Source: Haemaphysalis longicornis
Lineage: Eukaryota > Arthropoda > Arachnida > Ixodida > Ixodidae
NCBI GenBank assembly: GCA_013339765.2
Contig: CM023454.1
Location: 140,533,942-140,597,941 of the forward strand
Length of the DNA: 64,000 nucleotides
Direction: 5' to 3'
Shown: in pieces, positions 32,401 through 46,412 of the stretch
How positions within the stretch are numbered: the stretch's first letter is position 1
Layout: each line of letters starts with the position of its first letter
The notes under the pieces: model-generated
Database searches by the model: none
The model's input: the letters and a program-made list of their open reading frames with translations, nothing else
What the model was told of the DNA's origin: nothing
Translations under genes and position numbers: made by a program

Positions 32401-35400
32401 TGAGTATATGCTTTTGCCGAACTGCAATTTTAAACGCTTTTTTCAACTACTTAAAGCAAACTTGCGTAGGCATTGCCTCGCATTCGGTGTTTCACAGGTG
32501 CCGGAAATTTGAACACTTTATTAGGTGTAGTCGGGGTGTACGTATAGTAAGATTTCGCCTCTGTACCTTCTTGGTGAATGAAGTCGAAAGAGTTATATTG
32601 ATGCTCGAGCCGAGAGGACGATCTCGGCTCTCCCCGATGGCCAGCGTGCGATGCTTCAAGAAGGTGAGGGATGAGGACTGCCTTTCTTGCTGGATATTAG
32701 GTTTATTCACAGTGTTTACGTTACTCCAAGTATCTACATCAGGACAGAATAAGTTAATTTGTCACTCAGCCCTCAGCAGCCTGATCGGCCAGGATTTATA
32801 GTGAACTAGATCGCTTCGACGGACCGACTTCCGGACAAAACACGACACTCTGGTTTTGGTCCCAAACACCACACCTCCTATAGGGGCGTTAGAGATAGAG
32901 CAAAAGCTCCTTCTAACATGAGTCTTATATAGGCCACGAATTGGCAACAAGAGGCAACCAATCCTAAGCAAGTAACCACCTGCGGTCACATGACTCATGA
33001 CCCTCTCTTATGCCCTGCTAGTACGTTTCCCTGCGCACGTTATTGCAGCCGACAAGAAAATACAAAACATCAACCACCTAAAGTCACTGACCACGCGGAG
33101 TGGTCGAATCATTACGTTAAGCGTGCGGCCTCTGCACAAAGACAAAGCCAAACGTTTCGAGCAGTCTTAGCTGGGCTAATATCCTAAATTGACCTCGGCT
33201 TGCGGCCTCGCGTTTGTCTGCGTACGCGCTGGCACAATAAGGGAGTGGTGGCATTTTTGACACTAAGAGACGGCATCCTTTCGCTTCCCACCAGCTGTAA
33301 ACCATGACGAATGACCGAGCCACCTCCAAACGTCGGCAAGCCATAATAGCTGCGAGCGCGCTGTCCGTGAGGGAACCCCACGCCGGAACTGTTTTCACTG
33401 CTGTTCACCCATCCGCAGTTCACTGAGACCACCCGGTGGAGCTAACCACATACCAACGCAGCAGAGGTACTCGGGCTAAGCACCCAGCCCCCCTATTTTG
33501 CTCCTTTAAATAGAAGGAACACAAACCTTGCTTTCAGCTGCCGTTGACTTCCCGTCCCGGCGGCTGCAAGAGCGGACCGGAGCATGACAGCTACAAGCGG
33601 AGGTAACGCCAATATGTGAGGCTTCGGTGGGTTTCATTAAAAAAAATGAAGAGCCCGAACTTAACACTTACCAAAAATTATAACTTAAAATCAGCACTAG
33701 AAATTACCAGCGTAATAGCGCAAAGAGGAACAAGCTGTGAAGATAAAACATGATAAAAAGTGTAGACTGATAAATTTATTACCGTTTGATCTATTAACGT
33801 TGGTAGCAAGTTGTGCAGGGAAGAGCATACCACTTAAGCCAACAGACGTCAGTAAAAATGCGCATTGCTGTTCCAAAGGTAATGTTGCGTGCTGTAAATC
33901 AGAAATGCTGATCAACAAGCGATTAAATCTGCAATAGTTTGCTGGTACTGCGCTGCTTTCCGGCACTTCGTGTATTAATGTGAAGGAACTTGTTTGTGAC
34001 CAGCAGAAAAAGCACAAATTATACTGATAAATTTTCACTTCCATTAGTATTGTTTAAATTACCATCAGCTGTATATTATCTGGGGAGGCAATGAAAATAC
34101 CAGGATTGTCTACAAGAGCACTACGACGTTTATATGAAGTGCGGCCACGGTTCGAAAATAGAAAGTCAATACCAGACCACAAAATGTTCACATATAGTTG
34201 AGTCGCACTTACTGATACCACTTCTTGAGGATATGTATATATGTGTGCACGTCCGATATTACAGTTATCTGTTTTTCTTCCGCCAGAAGGCCAGCCCTAT
34301 GCAGCCTTGGTGCAAAATCTGCAATGTTGTCTGTTCCCAGTTTTCGTTATAGATAACGTGTTCAGAACACCCTGCAATGACAACACTGGTAATGTACTCC
34401 CAAAGCTACTCCCAACTTTACGTAGGCAGGAATGAACCAGGCAATAGCACACTAAGTATCTGAAGATCCCTGAATTACAAGGTAAACGTAGTTTGGAAGA
34501 TGTAGAACTCCATGGCTATGAAACTAGTTCTGGAGCAAAAGAAATGTTTCTTAAAACATTCTCTCTGACCGCCCTGCGGATGCACAAAATCGAAACGAAG
34601 CAGATGACTATCCTGGCGTAGGTTCGAAAACGCCAACCACTAGACGTGCGGTATTCTCAATATTTAAAAGGTAAAAAAAATTGTCCTTCAAAACTGAAAG
34701 GTGATTCCCCTTCCGTGTATGTGAACGATAATTCAGAAACTTGCCCCTGAAACGTGAGAGATTTTTTATAATAAATAAACCCTATATTTCTAAAAAACAA
34801 TGTAAGTTTAAAATTTAAATATTGCTAACAAAGTAGAAATAACCAGACAATAAAAATTACCTGACTCCACCGAGCCAAAAGATGTGCAAAAAAATTTGAC
34901 TGCACATGAATAAAAACATGTGGAATACATGGTGCTTAATAAATCTGTTTGTGTGATATTTATTTATGAAAAACCCGTGTTCTCGGTAAATATAATTTGG
35001 CTAAAATATAACAGTTGAAACAGGGCGTTCCCGAAGTACCCAAGTTTGTACCTACTTATTTATATTTTATGGTATAGCGTACATTTTTGACGGTCGGCAA
35101 TAATTTTATGTATGCTTACGACTAAGACTTCTGTGTAAATTCTGATGATATATTAAACAATAATTCAACTTGACACGTTAGGAAGCAGCGCGAAAACGCG
35201 GACAGAGAGAAGTCAAACAAACACGAGCGCTGTTTCCCAAGGTGCCATGTGTACACACCTAGCCCAAAGTGAAGGCTCAATAATTGAACTTATACATCTA
35301 TAACTAAAACAAGCCAGTGACGTATTGCGCTGCTCTCCTAGGTGCTGTTTATATTATAATAGGCGAGCTACGACATGCAAAAAAAACGTCTGTTGAAAAC

Positions 35401-35479
35401 ACCCCCGAAACGGTCGGAACAATCAACCAACAGCAACTTGCCACTGAGCAAATGAATTTGGCTCCTTTTTACCCGTGAA
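29421..35479. other. AT-rich, no gene recognised
   Basis: Six kilobases with many stops and short frames. Around 35180-35235 the sequence (agcgcgaaaacgcggacag..cacgagcgctg) resembles the terminal repeat of the Penelope element at 22261-22310, so a terminal fragment may lie there. The 133-codon frame at 32400-32801 has no recognisable relative. Confidence 0.45.
35180..35235. repeat. Possible solo Penelope terminal fragment
   Basis: Shares the layout cagcgc - acggacag - gaagt..acaa - acgagcgctg with the 49-bp terminal repeat at 22255. Similarity is partial and judged by eye. Confidence 0.3.
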
Positions 35480-35879
35480 ACAGCAAGATGATGATGATGG
35501 TTGGTGTTTATTGGCGCAAGACAAACACGGGCAAAGAGTGACAGGAAAGAAGTCACTGTAAATTCTAATAACAGCAAGTAGAAGTAAAAGTTACTCAAAA
35601 CAAAAGACAATGGAGGTGGCTGGTGTATAGGTTCAGGATTATTACGCGTGATACGAGAAGAGCTGCAGAAACTTTACTTAGCTATAAACATAAGAACACG
35701 TTGACTAGAAAACATTGGTTCGTCGGCTAAAAAGTATAATGGGTTTAGTGGAATACGTCGTCGGTATATTTCAGGGAAATGTTTGTGTCGTGTTGTGTCA
35801 AGCGCCTTGCATGTGATTAGTATGTGGGCTATGGCTAGGTCACTTCAACACCTGCTACACACGGGTTGCGAAGATCCAG

Positions 35880-38800
35880 TGAGCAGGGGGAAGTGCGTTA
35901 CATGTGTGTGGCCTATCCGCAGCCTGGCATGAGCGACTTCAGTGTATCTGTTGCGTAAGGCAGTTGTGTAGCGTCACAATTGTGGTTTATTACGTGTAGT
36001 TTCTTGTCTGTTTGTTGACTCCGGTGTAGTTGCCAGTGTGTTACGAAGTTGTCGTCTGATGTGTGTCATTTAGGTCGGTGTAAGGTACTGTTATGTCAAC
36101 TGTGGTCACGAGACCAGCAGAACCAGCCATTTGGTCAGTGGCCTCATTCCCGGGGAACCCACAGTGACCTGGTACTCAGCACATAGTTATTTCTAAATTT
36201 GAAGCATATGCAGTCATCATAACGTTTACACGAACATTGACAACATAGGTTTTAGACCACAGAGCCTGCACAACGCTTAGAGAATCTATGTACACGATGG
36301 ACTTGGGAATTTAATGTTCGATGAGGTGATTTGAAACTGGTAAGATGCCATACGCTTCTGCTGTGTAAATGTAGCTATGAAAATTCATTGTTTTAGTAAC
36401 GCTAAAATTTGGTCCGTGCGCAGCACAATAGACAGCGGAAGATGTTTTCGACGCGTCGCTGAGGAATTCTGCGCACCTGCACTTGTCCTGCAGGAACAGG
36501 AAGGGCTGCAGAGTTGCACTCCTGGGTACCCTATTTTTTTCTATTTGCGTGAATCACAGGTCGCATGATATAGGACAAAGATGCCATGGTGGAATGAAAT
36601 TAAGGATGGGCGTTGTGTGCGTGTCTGAAAGGGGGACATTGAGTGCAGAAGCCTCCTCCCTCACTCTGAGAGAGAAACGTAAGAAAATAGACGGCCTGTT
36701 TAAAAAGAGTCGCAAGTTTGATGTATTGTTCATGATAGGATTAAAAGAATGATTGGTGAGAGGCACGATCTTAGCTGCATACAGAAGGTCAACATACTCC
36801 CGCTCATGCCCCAGGCACCATTTGTCGCACTCGACATTCAGACTTTCCACAGGGCTAGTGCGGAAAGCGCCGCATGAGAGGCGAAGGCCAAGATACAACA
36901 CTGGGTAGAGCATTTTCAGTGCTGGTTTTGTAGCCGACCCATACAAGACACTTCCGTATTCGATCTGGGAACCTCACCAAGGCTGTGTAAAGGCGCAGCA
37001 GGAGTTGTTTGTTGGCCCTAATATTATTTATGTGAGAGGAACTCAAGAATGTTCATAGTTTTAAGCATTTGCATTCAAGCTGTTTTATATGCGGGATTTT
37101 TGTAAGCTTTTCTTCGAATAAAATACCTAAACACTTATCGTCCTTGTTCACAGGATTCGACACGCCGTTAAGGGTGATGTCTGGGTCCGGGTGGACACCA
37201 CGCCTCCTGGAGAACAGAACAGAAGAGTTTTTCGCAGGAGTAAGATTAAAATAATATTTTCAGCCTGCCCGGCAACTTTCTTGACACCACTCTGGACTTG
37301 ACGTTCGCAGATTGACATATGACATTATTGTTAGAAAATCTGGGCGTCATCTTCATGCATGGGATAAGAGGTTATAGGTGGCAAGTGCCTTTCCAAGAGA
37401 GTTCATCTAACTATTAAAAGAGCGCAGCTCAAACTCCAGCTTGTGACACGCCATTCTCTGGCACATGAACCTTTGACAGTGCAGAATCAACTCTCACACG
37501 AAAGCCTCTCTCCCACATATAACTGCAAAGTATGTTAAACATGTTGCCCGATACACCAATTGACTTCAGGTCACTAAGGATGCCGTACCACCAAGCGGTG
37601 TCATATGCTTTCTCGATTTCGAAAAACACCGTAACACAAAATTGTTTATGCACGAAGGCCTCCTTGATATATGATTCAAGAGCAACAACTTGGTCCTTTA
37701 TAAATCACCCCACACGCAAGCCTGCCTTGCAGCTCTAGAGAGGACCGTTGTACTCCAAGAAGTCCAAGAAGCACACGAGTGTTCTGTTGATCATCTTGAG
37801 AAGCTTGAACATGCAGCTTTTGAGGGTGATGGGCCGATAGCTTTCGGGAGTGGAAGGGTCCTTCCCCTCTTTCAAGAATGCTAAAACTATGGGCCCTCTC
37901 CAAAACTTTGGAATGTGCCCCGAAAGCCATATCTTGTTGTAAAGGTGGAGGAGTATGACAAGAGTGTCGGCGTGTAAGTGCTGTATCATTCTGTACTGTG
38001 ATGTTGCCTGGGCTTGGAGCTGGAGGTTGCAGGTACTCAGAGCACCCCTCATCTCATGAAGCGAAAACGCGGAGTTATAAGATGTCGTTGGCCTGTCGCT
38101 TTCATGTAAATGCTTCTTTTAGGCTGACAGTTTGTGTTTCATGAAACTTTAAGTGTACTGTGCTGAACTCGACACGTGTTGGAAGTGTTCGGCGAGTGTG
38201 TCAGCCTGGTCTTCAAGTGTGTCCCCTGTTGTGCTGACGAGAGGCAGGCTCTGTATTTGTTTCTTTAATTTTGCGTATTCGTGACGTGTGTCTGTGTATG
38301 AGTTGATTGATGTCGTGAATCAGCACCAACTATCTCGTTTTGCCTCACAGCGCACCCGTTTTCCGAACGCCTTTGCCAGTTTGAACAACAGGAAGTTACC
38401 CGACGTGGGAACCAACTAGGGATACCCAAAGCCCTGTTCTCGGCCTCTCTCGCTCGCGTACAGTCTTCATTCCCCCACAACCTCCTCTGTTTGCGCGGGG
38501 CACCAGAGGAGTGGGGAATGGACTTTTCGGCGGCGTCGAGGATATGCGCCGTGAGGAGTCGGGTAGCTTCTTTAACGTCTATGTGTACTATGAATGCGTG
38601 GTGCAGTATGGATGTCTCTGTAAATGTATACCAGTTAGCTCTTGCTTCATTGAACCTGTTTTCTGAAAGTAGACTTCGTGGGCATTTACCTATATATGTT
38701 AGTGAGATGGGGAAGTGGTCGCTGCCATATGGGTCAGTGCCCACACCCAACTCGAGGAGAGGAAAGACAACTGCGGAACCAATAGCCATGTCGAGAATTG

Positions 38801-39050
38801 AGTGAGTGTTGTGTCCTATTTTATGGTAGGAGGGCTGTTTCTGGTTGCGGCGACATGCTCCCGAGGATGTTAAAAACTTCTCTATCAGGCGACCTCGGGC
38901 CTCTCTGCGAGAAGAGCTCCAAAAAGAATTGTGGGAATTAAGGCTCGCCTGTTAGGATGTATGGTTCGGGCAGCTGGTCGACCAGTGCCTCTAAGTCAGA
39001 GCTCTAATGTGCAAGATCAGGAGGAAGGCATATGAAGCATACCGTTATCA
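35880..39050 (-). pseudogene. I-type LINE ORF2 (EN-RT-RNase H), copy A
   Basis: The endonuclease end is visible at 38265-38789 (GSDHFPISL, then RFNEARANWYTF). RT follows at 37735-38052 (PIVLAFLKEG, ESYRPITLKS) and 37429-37653 (VTVFFEIEKAYDTAWW, then GVSQAGV where GVPQGGV is expected). The RT active site near 37340 reads HEDD instead of YADD. FNLTPAK and SRRRGVHPDPDITLNGV follow at about 37140-37250. RNase H shows YTAEAYGIL near 36345-36375 and YIDSLSVVQALW near 36265-36300. The C-terminus has RLRIGHTHVTH near 35900-35930. Several frame changes separate these blocks. Confidence 0.85.
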
Positions 39051-39459
39051 ACCTATAAATACTATGACAATTTGTACAGCCTCAAGAATAGTGTTCAAGT
39101 GACAAGGTGGCATGCCAAGGATTTCCGGTTGAGAATGGCCACAACGCTTAAGAGTGTGTGCACCAAACCCTGTCCTTTCTGAATACTATGTAACTGTTCA
39201 AGAAATTCCGGTGATTGGAATTAAAATGTGTTTTGTGTACACACAATTACACTTGGCTGATTACCATGCAGTACTTCGTATACATCGTCAAGATTTTTAA
39301 GAAGACCTCTGCAGTTCTATTGGAATATGTTTTCTTTTCCCATTATGAAGTGTTCGGGGCTACTGGAGTGTGTTGTTTATGTATCGTATCTCGGGGCTTG
39401 GGATCTTGCAGGAGGCTCTTTTGGCCTCTCTACAGGTATGAATGCAGGAATCCCTTCCG

Positions 39460-40628
39460 TTGCTACACAAACAGGAACGGTCCCACGTCCATCTCACCCT
39501 CGAATGTCCTAGGGGTGCCCGATGGATGAGGCCCCTTGGACTTGGCACCTGTTCGGGTGCCTTTCGTTTTCTCAGCTGCTACCGCCGAAGGTGTCGGGAG
39601 CACCACAGGTGGCACGGCCGGTGCTGCAGAGGTGGGATCCAATGCAGGACTCCCGGAACCCATCGCCTCTGCAGCCTCCACTACAACCAAGAAGGGTAAG
39701 AAAGGAAGGGCTGGAGGGGCATCGGCCCCGACAGTGGCTGTTGCTGCCGCAGCTGCTGCTGGCTCAGCGAGCGTTGCGGAGGCGGGTTGGGCTGCCCGAG
39801 AAACCCAGGGGGCAGCCGAAGCGTGGCCAAGTCCGACTCTCGGTACTGGGTCCCCGCCGAAACCAGACGCCGCTCCGCCCCGCGGCGAGCTGCATCACCG
39901 TACTTCCCCAGAGGGAAAGAGGTCAGCCTCCTCTTGTGCTCTGGGAAAGTGATGTTCTCGTTGATATTCAAGGCAATGATCTCTTTCTCATGATGAAATT
40001 TTTTACAGCTCCTGGAGTGGGCAGCGTGCGGTCCCTGGCAGTTTGCACGGGTGGAGTTTTCGGACTCACATTTGTCAGTTAGATGATCATGTGCTGCCCA
40101 TTTTCAGCATGTCAGTTTACCACGACAAGAGGTTGTGCCGTGCAGAAACCGCTGACACTTGAAGCAGCTGCGTGGGTTCGGCACGTAGGCTAGGAAACGT
40201 ATTCTCATAAAGCCTGCACTGACTCACTCAGGAAGTGTTGAGCGGTAAAACGTCAAGATTATGTGTTAGGTTGGTACTATTTGGTTATTTCGGCGTAGGG
40301 TTATTCGCCTCACGGCCGTCAAGCTCTGATCACGAAGGCCCTCGAGCAGATTGGCTTCGGTTTCACTTATAAGATCCGGATCAGAGGTCACGCCTTGGCA
40401 GCTATTAGGGCTACGATGAGGCGTGATCTTGATGTCAACATCGACCATGCGCGTTTTTGCGAGGGGGTTTGTGCACTGGTGTTTGTTTTCTACCTCAATC
40501 AGGACTTCTCCCGTTTTTGGTTTCTTAGCATTGTACATCTTGCCGGAAAGGCTTTTAAGATAGTTGGAAATTAGAAAAACGGACTGAGAAGTGATTGGCT
40601 TTGTGTTATCAATAGATTTCATGATCAC
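39460..40628 (-). pseudogene. I-type LINE ORF1 (gag-like), copy A
   Basis: The minus frame starting at 40628 encodes a 120-residue N-terminal part (VFLISNYLKSLSGKMYNAKK, then DVDIKITPHRS). A zinc knuckle follows near 40120-40180 (SCFKCQRFLHGTT; the usual glycine before His is leucine), then a proline/alanine-rich tail. ORF1 proteins coat the LINE RNA. It aligns with ORF1 of copy B. Broken by stops between the N-terminal part and the knuckle. Confidence 0.8.
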
Positions 40629-41010
40629 AAAGCGCGAGAAATTAAAAGGAACTTCGGTGCAGCTAGTTTTCAGGAACCGATCACATTTGCGGGGGGGGGG
40701 GGTTGAAAATACTGTATGCTATAGTATAGAAGAAGGGGACGGAGATACGTTTTTCGCTCGCATTACCCTGACACGAGAACAGTCCCGGAACTCCATGCAT
40801 GGTAGACGGACAGCGAGCCCATCCGCCGGAGCTTGACCTAGGATCCGACGGCCACCGCTTGAGGTTGCTACCCTTCACCATACAGCACATCGCCACGGTT
40901 GATTCGAGCTTATGTTTGGGGGCTCGGGGACCACGGTATCGTCAATACCATCACCAAGATTGTTCAATGTGCCCCGTGCGAGGTGAAACAGCAGAAGCTG
41001 GCTAATTTTC

Positions 41011-44000
41011 GAAACGAGCTATGATCTGCGTGCGTGTTTTCAGGAAGTTCTATCATCTATTTTCTGGAGACAATTTTTACGCGCATGGATACCCAGTTTT
41101 CTTATCGCTGCAGTTTTATTCATCTTACCGTAGGTCGTGGACCTGGCTGATAAAAAAACAGCTCACTTGTCAGCAAACGCACTGTCACGTCCGCTCGCCT
41201 GGGATCGGTTTACTGGTACACCTCCACGGCAGAACTAAAATGTTAAACAGTCTCGATGTTAAAATTATAATATTAGTCACAATAAAAACCCTAATTCGAT
41301 GCGAAAACGAAGCCAAATTTTCTTTCAGAACACATAAGCTCCCTGGAACATCTACTCAACCAGGTTTCCAAACCACGATGCTCCAATCTTCACTCAGCAC
41401 CAAATAATATGACAAAGCCTACTAATCATACCTCACAAAGAAAATTAAAATTCCTCGAACGATATCAACGCGTCTTTGGGGAAGCTCTTGTGACATAAAG
41501 ACCATTTATACTTGCCTCACGTAATCTGTATGTCTACATTAAATCACTGCTTGGCTTTGTTGTATCGACAGGTCATTTTTCTGGTTGCCTTAAGGCACTT
41601 GATTCTTGAAGTGTCGAATTGGCGCCTTTATTTGTCTGCAATTATGAATCCGCATGTTCCGCATGCCCTGGCTTTTGTACGCACACGATCTATCTTCCTG
41701 CTTTTAAAATACAGTTCTGCCTATTTGTACTGCCAGATAACCCTGTTGAACAGCGTTTTTTGTTTGTTGCGTCACTGACTGTTTGTTTCGGTGTGTCCCT
41801 GAGATTTCCTTTTTTTACATAACGTGCATGCTATTTCCGATTCATGAATATACAATGTAAAAAGAAAATTTTGTTCTTGCGTTTCTAATAGGATTCTTCC
41901 GCGGCGTTGCAGAAAACTAAAGGCCATTAGCGTCGTATTTATGGCCAGACACGTCATGACTACATGGCACTCGGGGCAATTATCGCAGTCCTTGATGAGG
42001 ATGCGCCAAGGCGTCTGGGCGGAGACATGCTGCTTTAATTCTTTGTCTTTTTTTAACAGCATGACATCCTAAGCTCCCATTTCTACCGTGGAGCGTAGCC
42101 AGAAAACTCAAACCAGCCATGCGCTGGTGAGCCTGCGCATTATGAGGAGCACCCGACGTCGTCAAGGTATGCGTGTGCTTGCAGCATGCTAAAGCTTCAA
42201 GAAAAAAATAACACTAAAAAGGTAAACAACTATGCTGATAAAATACCCAGTACACACGATCGTCCGCCTCATGAGAAGCCCCGAGCGTTGGCCAGCTTGA
42301 CCTACAATTAAACTCTGCCCAGCAGTACGGGCATGACCCCTCGCGTGCGATTGACCTACCCAGTTTCCTTGCAATCGAGCCTGAATTGTGACGCACATAC
42401 TCCAATGTTGCACTTCAGATGTCGAGTCTAATAAGCTTGTTTCTCAGAATAAAGTGCGTGGTAACCCTACCAACTTGGGGTGAGTGGGAAAGCATGATTT
42501 GGAAAGGATCTGGGCCTGTAAGCCATTTGGAACTTTATGCATCACGTTCAGATATACGCATGAAGTACTACAGCCGTGTACCCGACGAAAGGAAAGGCGG
42601 TGCCAGCTATTCTGCTTGACCGGCCTTTTCCCACTAGTGTAAGCTCTGCTTTCTTGTCAGCTTACCTCCATGGTTGCATTTCAGTGTAACAAGTTTGTCT
42701 GTAACACAGTGTGTACGTTCCCGGTGGTGATACCACCAGTGGCGGATTCAGTCTCCGGTGTTGCGCGAGGTTTTTGTCGTTGTGTAAAACGAATGACCGA
42801 AGTCCTTTATGTATTTTCTCTGTGCCACATACAGTGAGGAACTGGACCTGAAAGAGGCACCCTGTATGCTCCTCACTGTGTAAAAACGCTCCTTCATACA
42901 AAAGTTTGACCTTCGAGAGGCTCAGAAATTTTTTTTGTTTTTGCAGAGGGAGGTAAGCCTATTTACTGTCCTAAATTTGAGCGTTCGTAAATCAATCATG
43001 TGTGAACGAAACGGGATACAAGAAATAGTGATTAAAAGTTTTGTGACAACATTGTTTCAAAGACACACGTCTACTTTAGTGAGGTAGAATGGCAATGTAT
43101 GAAATTGTGTTTTCTCATGTAGCCCGTAGGTTTGACGTTCTGTAGAGGATAACAAAACATGTTTAAATTGTTTAGGGCCCAGTGTGTGTCAGAGAATTAT
43201 GTCGGAGTAGTGAGTCAAATATTGTTGTTTCTATTTCTATTTTTATGCAAGCAATACAAAAAACAACAACCACAATAATATAAAATAGTCTTAATATTAT
43301 AACAACAATAATAATAAATCAATTAGTATTTATAAACTGTCCAGGATCAGTCAAAGCGTTGTGTTCGCACACTCAGAGGAACAAAAGGTGGCACTGAAAT
43401 ATATCAGCGGCTGGCACATAAATAGTCACTAAAAAATTCAATAATTAATAAAAACTAAAACACTATAAACAATAAAAATAAAATATTGCCATCCAGCCTA
43501 CACAACCTGACTACTATAGATTGTAATATCAATGACAATACAGAAAGCTATCGTTCAATAACCATTGCAGGAGTCCAACATAATTGAAGAAAAATATACA
43601 AGTATGGGGTAACATGAACCTTCCATTTCGCATACATGCATGAAACAAAATTCAGGAAAATACTCAGAGATAATTATGACAGAACATAATGACTTCTAGA
43701 GAAATGTGTTAACGTGGTCCGCCAAGGACCTTTAGAAATGCACTACGTAAGATGGGTTGACTACAAAAGTGTGTGAAGATTACTCCTGCAGCATCAATAT
43801 TATGCACGAGCAAAAAGATCCCAATCTGTGAATTCAGCGCACACGCAAGGAAAACTTTTCAAAAATGAGTACTGCCGAAATGAAGTTTGTGAGCCACTGC
43901 TAGCAACCTGGCCGACACTCATTCAGGGGAGGGTGAGAAGAATCGAGTTCCAGGTTGTAAAACTTATATAGGCGCTGCAGTCTGTCAGGAGGAGAACATC

Positions 44001-44535
44001 TTCAAATTGTTTTAGCTGTGTTGAGAGGGCGGTCAAGCCTTGTCGCTTTTCTGGCACGTGAAAACTGATTGACGCAAGATGTTCCGGGCATGAAGTAGTA
44101 CCAGGAAGCAGTATGTATAAAAGTATCTGAGAGGGTTCGCTGGGAACCTAAAGAAACAGGTATTACGAGCAATGGGAAGGGAAGACGATGCATAATAATT
44201 GAAAAACATTTGGTCTGTACACGCTGGGTATGTTGACAGTTAGATCTACATGTTGTACTCCACATAACTCAGACATATCCACTTTAAAGAGTAGAAAGTG
44301 CTATAAGTAGTTTTGGGAAGACACGAGGAGACTGGAAGTCTCTTGAAATACTGCACACATGAACAAACGAGGGGAGCGCAAGACTAGAAGGTTGAGTCGC
44401 ATGAGGTGGGAAAGTCAAGGCGCTGTCGAAGAGCAGTCTCATGTATTTCGTCTTGTCGACAATAGACGGCACACCGCCATCAATACTGTGGGAAAAAAAT
44501 GTTCGTTTTTCAGCTATATTACATGACCTTGGTTC
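41011..44535. other. Spacer between head-to-head LINEs; no gene recognised
   Basis: AT-rich, with purine/pyrimidine-poor complexity at about 43200-43520. Minus-strand frames such as 41772-42062 (96 codons) and 44002-44265 have no recognisable relatives. Confidence 0.5.
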
Positions 44536-44926
44536 TCCGAACAGGGCACCTTGAGCAATCGTGGTGACGGTGTTGGCGACACCGCGGACCCCGAGCCCCC
44601 AAAAGTAAGCAGCATCCAATCGTGGCGATGTGTTTTAAGGTGAAGGGCAGAAATATAAAACGGTGGCCGTCGAGGCCCAGGTCAAGCTCCAGCGGATGGG
44701 CTCCCTGTCTGGTTTCCAGGCATGGAGCTCCGGGACCTCTTCAGCTATCAGGGTAAGGCTCACGGAGAAAGTACCCCCGTCCCCTGTATTTATACTAGCT
44801 GTGTGTTTTTTTTACAAATTTCCCAAACACAATGATAGGCCCCCTAAAAGGGGCCGCACCGAAGTATCCTTTCCACCCCTTCCAACTACGACAATCGGAA
44901 AACCTGATAACTACCCCCGCTTCTTG

Positions 44927-45123
44927 ATTGATTGATTGATTGCTTTTAGGGTTTAACGCGGAGACGCAACGCAGACGTCGAGGCGCGGTGTAGTGGACCG
45001 CTCCGGATTATATTGACCCCCTGGGGATCTTTAAAGTGTGCCGAAATCGCGTACACATGGGCGTTTTTGCTTTTCGCCTCCATCAGAAAAGCGGCGGCCG
45101 CGGCCGGGAATCGATCCCGCGAC
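44927..45123 (-). mobile_element. Ruka-like SINE (copy 3), 5'-truncated
   Basis: Starts with (gatt)n tail, then the body, and stops just past the B-box region (gggaatcgatcccgcgac), so the A-box head is missing. It is flanked by acccccgcttcttg (44913-44926) and acccccttcttg (45124-45135), a target duplication that has lost two bases. The 209-codon frame 45013-45642 starts inside this SINE and only becomes LINE ORF1 after 45135. Confidence 0.9.
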
Positions 45124-45135
45124 ACCCCCTTCTTG

Positions 45136-46380
45136 GTAATTAAATCTCATGGACAAGCTAGGCCTACTGCTTCACAGTCCGTGTTCTTGATTTCGAAGTT
45201 TTTGGAAAGTGTTTTAAGTAAATCCTACAAAGCTAAGAAACAAAGAACCGGTGAAATCTTGGTCGAGGTGCATAGTCAGCAGCAGGCCACAAAACGCTTG
45301 CAACAGACCCGTATTGCTGATCTTGACATCAAGGTCACGCCCCTCCGCAGCCTCAACAGCTGGCAGGGCGTAATCTCGGAGCAAGATGTTGCAAGTGAGA
45401 CAGAAGCCGATCTTCTTGAAGGCCTGAGAAGTCATGGTGTGACGGCAGTCAAGCGCATCACCATTAGAAGAGACGATAAGGTAGTGCCAACTAGACAAAA
45501 CATCTTGACATTTGACCGTTACATTCTTCCTGACAACATCAATGCCGGTTTCATCTGGTGCTCCGTCCTAGTGTACATCCCGAATCCGGGTCGCTGTTTC
45601 AAGTGCCATCAGTTCGGGCATGGTACTAACTCGTGTGGGTGACAAATAACGTGGGCCAAGTGCACCCAGCATGACTATCCCACAGATGATTGTAGTTCAC
45701 AACAAGTGTTCTCCATTAGAGTCAGGGCCCACAAACGGCGTACTCAAGAAAATGCGAGAAGTTTCAACTTGAGAAGAAAACAGTAAACATCAAAGTCACC
45801 GAAAACATCACCTTCCTGGAGGCGCGAAAAAGGTTCGCTTCTTTACTCCGGGGAGGTACACCGACGCGGCTCGCCGGGGGTGGACTTGCGTCTGGTTTCG
45901 GCGGGGACCCAGTACCGCGAGGCGGACCAGCCTCTACCCCCCCCCCCGGGTTGCTTACGGCAGCCTGCCCCGCCACCGTGGCTGTCGCTGAGCCAGCAGC
46001 GGTTGTGGTGGCAACCACGTTCGTTGAGGATGTCGCTGCATCCACTCCCTCCTCTCCAGCGGCCCAAAGCACACGCAAGGGCACGGAGGAGATGGAGAAG
46101 GAGGCAGCCGAGCGACCCCCTCCCCCGACTCACTGCCTGTGCCAGCTGTGGTGCTCCCCACGCCCTCGGCACTTGTAGCGACGGCAAAGAACACCCGAGA
46201 GGGTACCATTTCAAGGGAACCTAGTCCGCTGGCCACCCCCACACCTTCAGATGACGACATGGACGTGGAGACCTTCCGGCTTTCATGGCAGCAGAAGGAA
46301 CGAGCTGCCACGTCCAGGTCAGTAGAGAAGGTCAAACAACCCATTCCAAGAGTCCAAGCCCAGAAAGACCCTACATAAAT
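45136..46380 (+). pseudogene. I-type LINE ORF1 (gag-like), copy B
   Basis: Frame open to 45642 with SVFLISKFLESVLSKSYKAK, then DLDIKVTPLRSLNSWQGV, ending in a CCHC zinc knuckle CFKCHQFGHGTNSC at about 45597-45640, where a stop follows. Further downstream a proline/alanine-rich, frame-broken tail runs to TAA near 46377. It aligns with the ORF1 of copy A over the N-terminal 120 residues. The knuckle residues are complete here, unlike the glycine-to-leucine change in copy A. Confidence 0.85.
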
Positions 46381-46412
46381 AGTTACACTCCAGTAGCTCT
46401 CAACACTTAATA

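Larger units (their letters stand above)
35485..41010 (-). mobile_element. I-type LINE, copy A (near full length)
   Basis: Minus-strand non-LTR retrotransposon in family order: 5' UTR (about 40630-41010), ORF1 with a CCHC knuckle (about 39460-40628), then ORF2 with endonuclease, reverse transcriptase, RNase H and a C-terminal Cys/His region (about 35880-39050). The 3' end is a TGATGATG-rich tail region near 35487. The 5' UTR and both ORFs align with copy B at 44536-51355. RNase H after RT places it in the I group. Many stops and frameshifts make it inactive. A poly-G run at 40690-40700 lies in its 5' UTR. Confidence 0.85.

Noticed and set aside
32400..32801. 133-codon frame as a gene
   Set aside because: No family resemblance, no splice or poly(A) support, AT-rich context.
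45013..45642. 209-codon plus frame as a single gene
   Set aside because: The first 40 codons are SINE sequence; only the part after 45135 is LINE ORF1.
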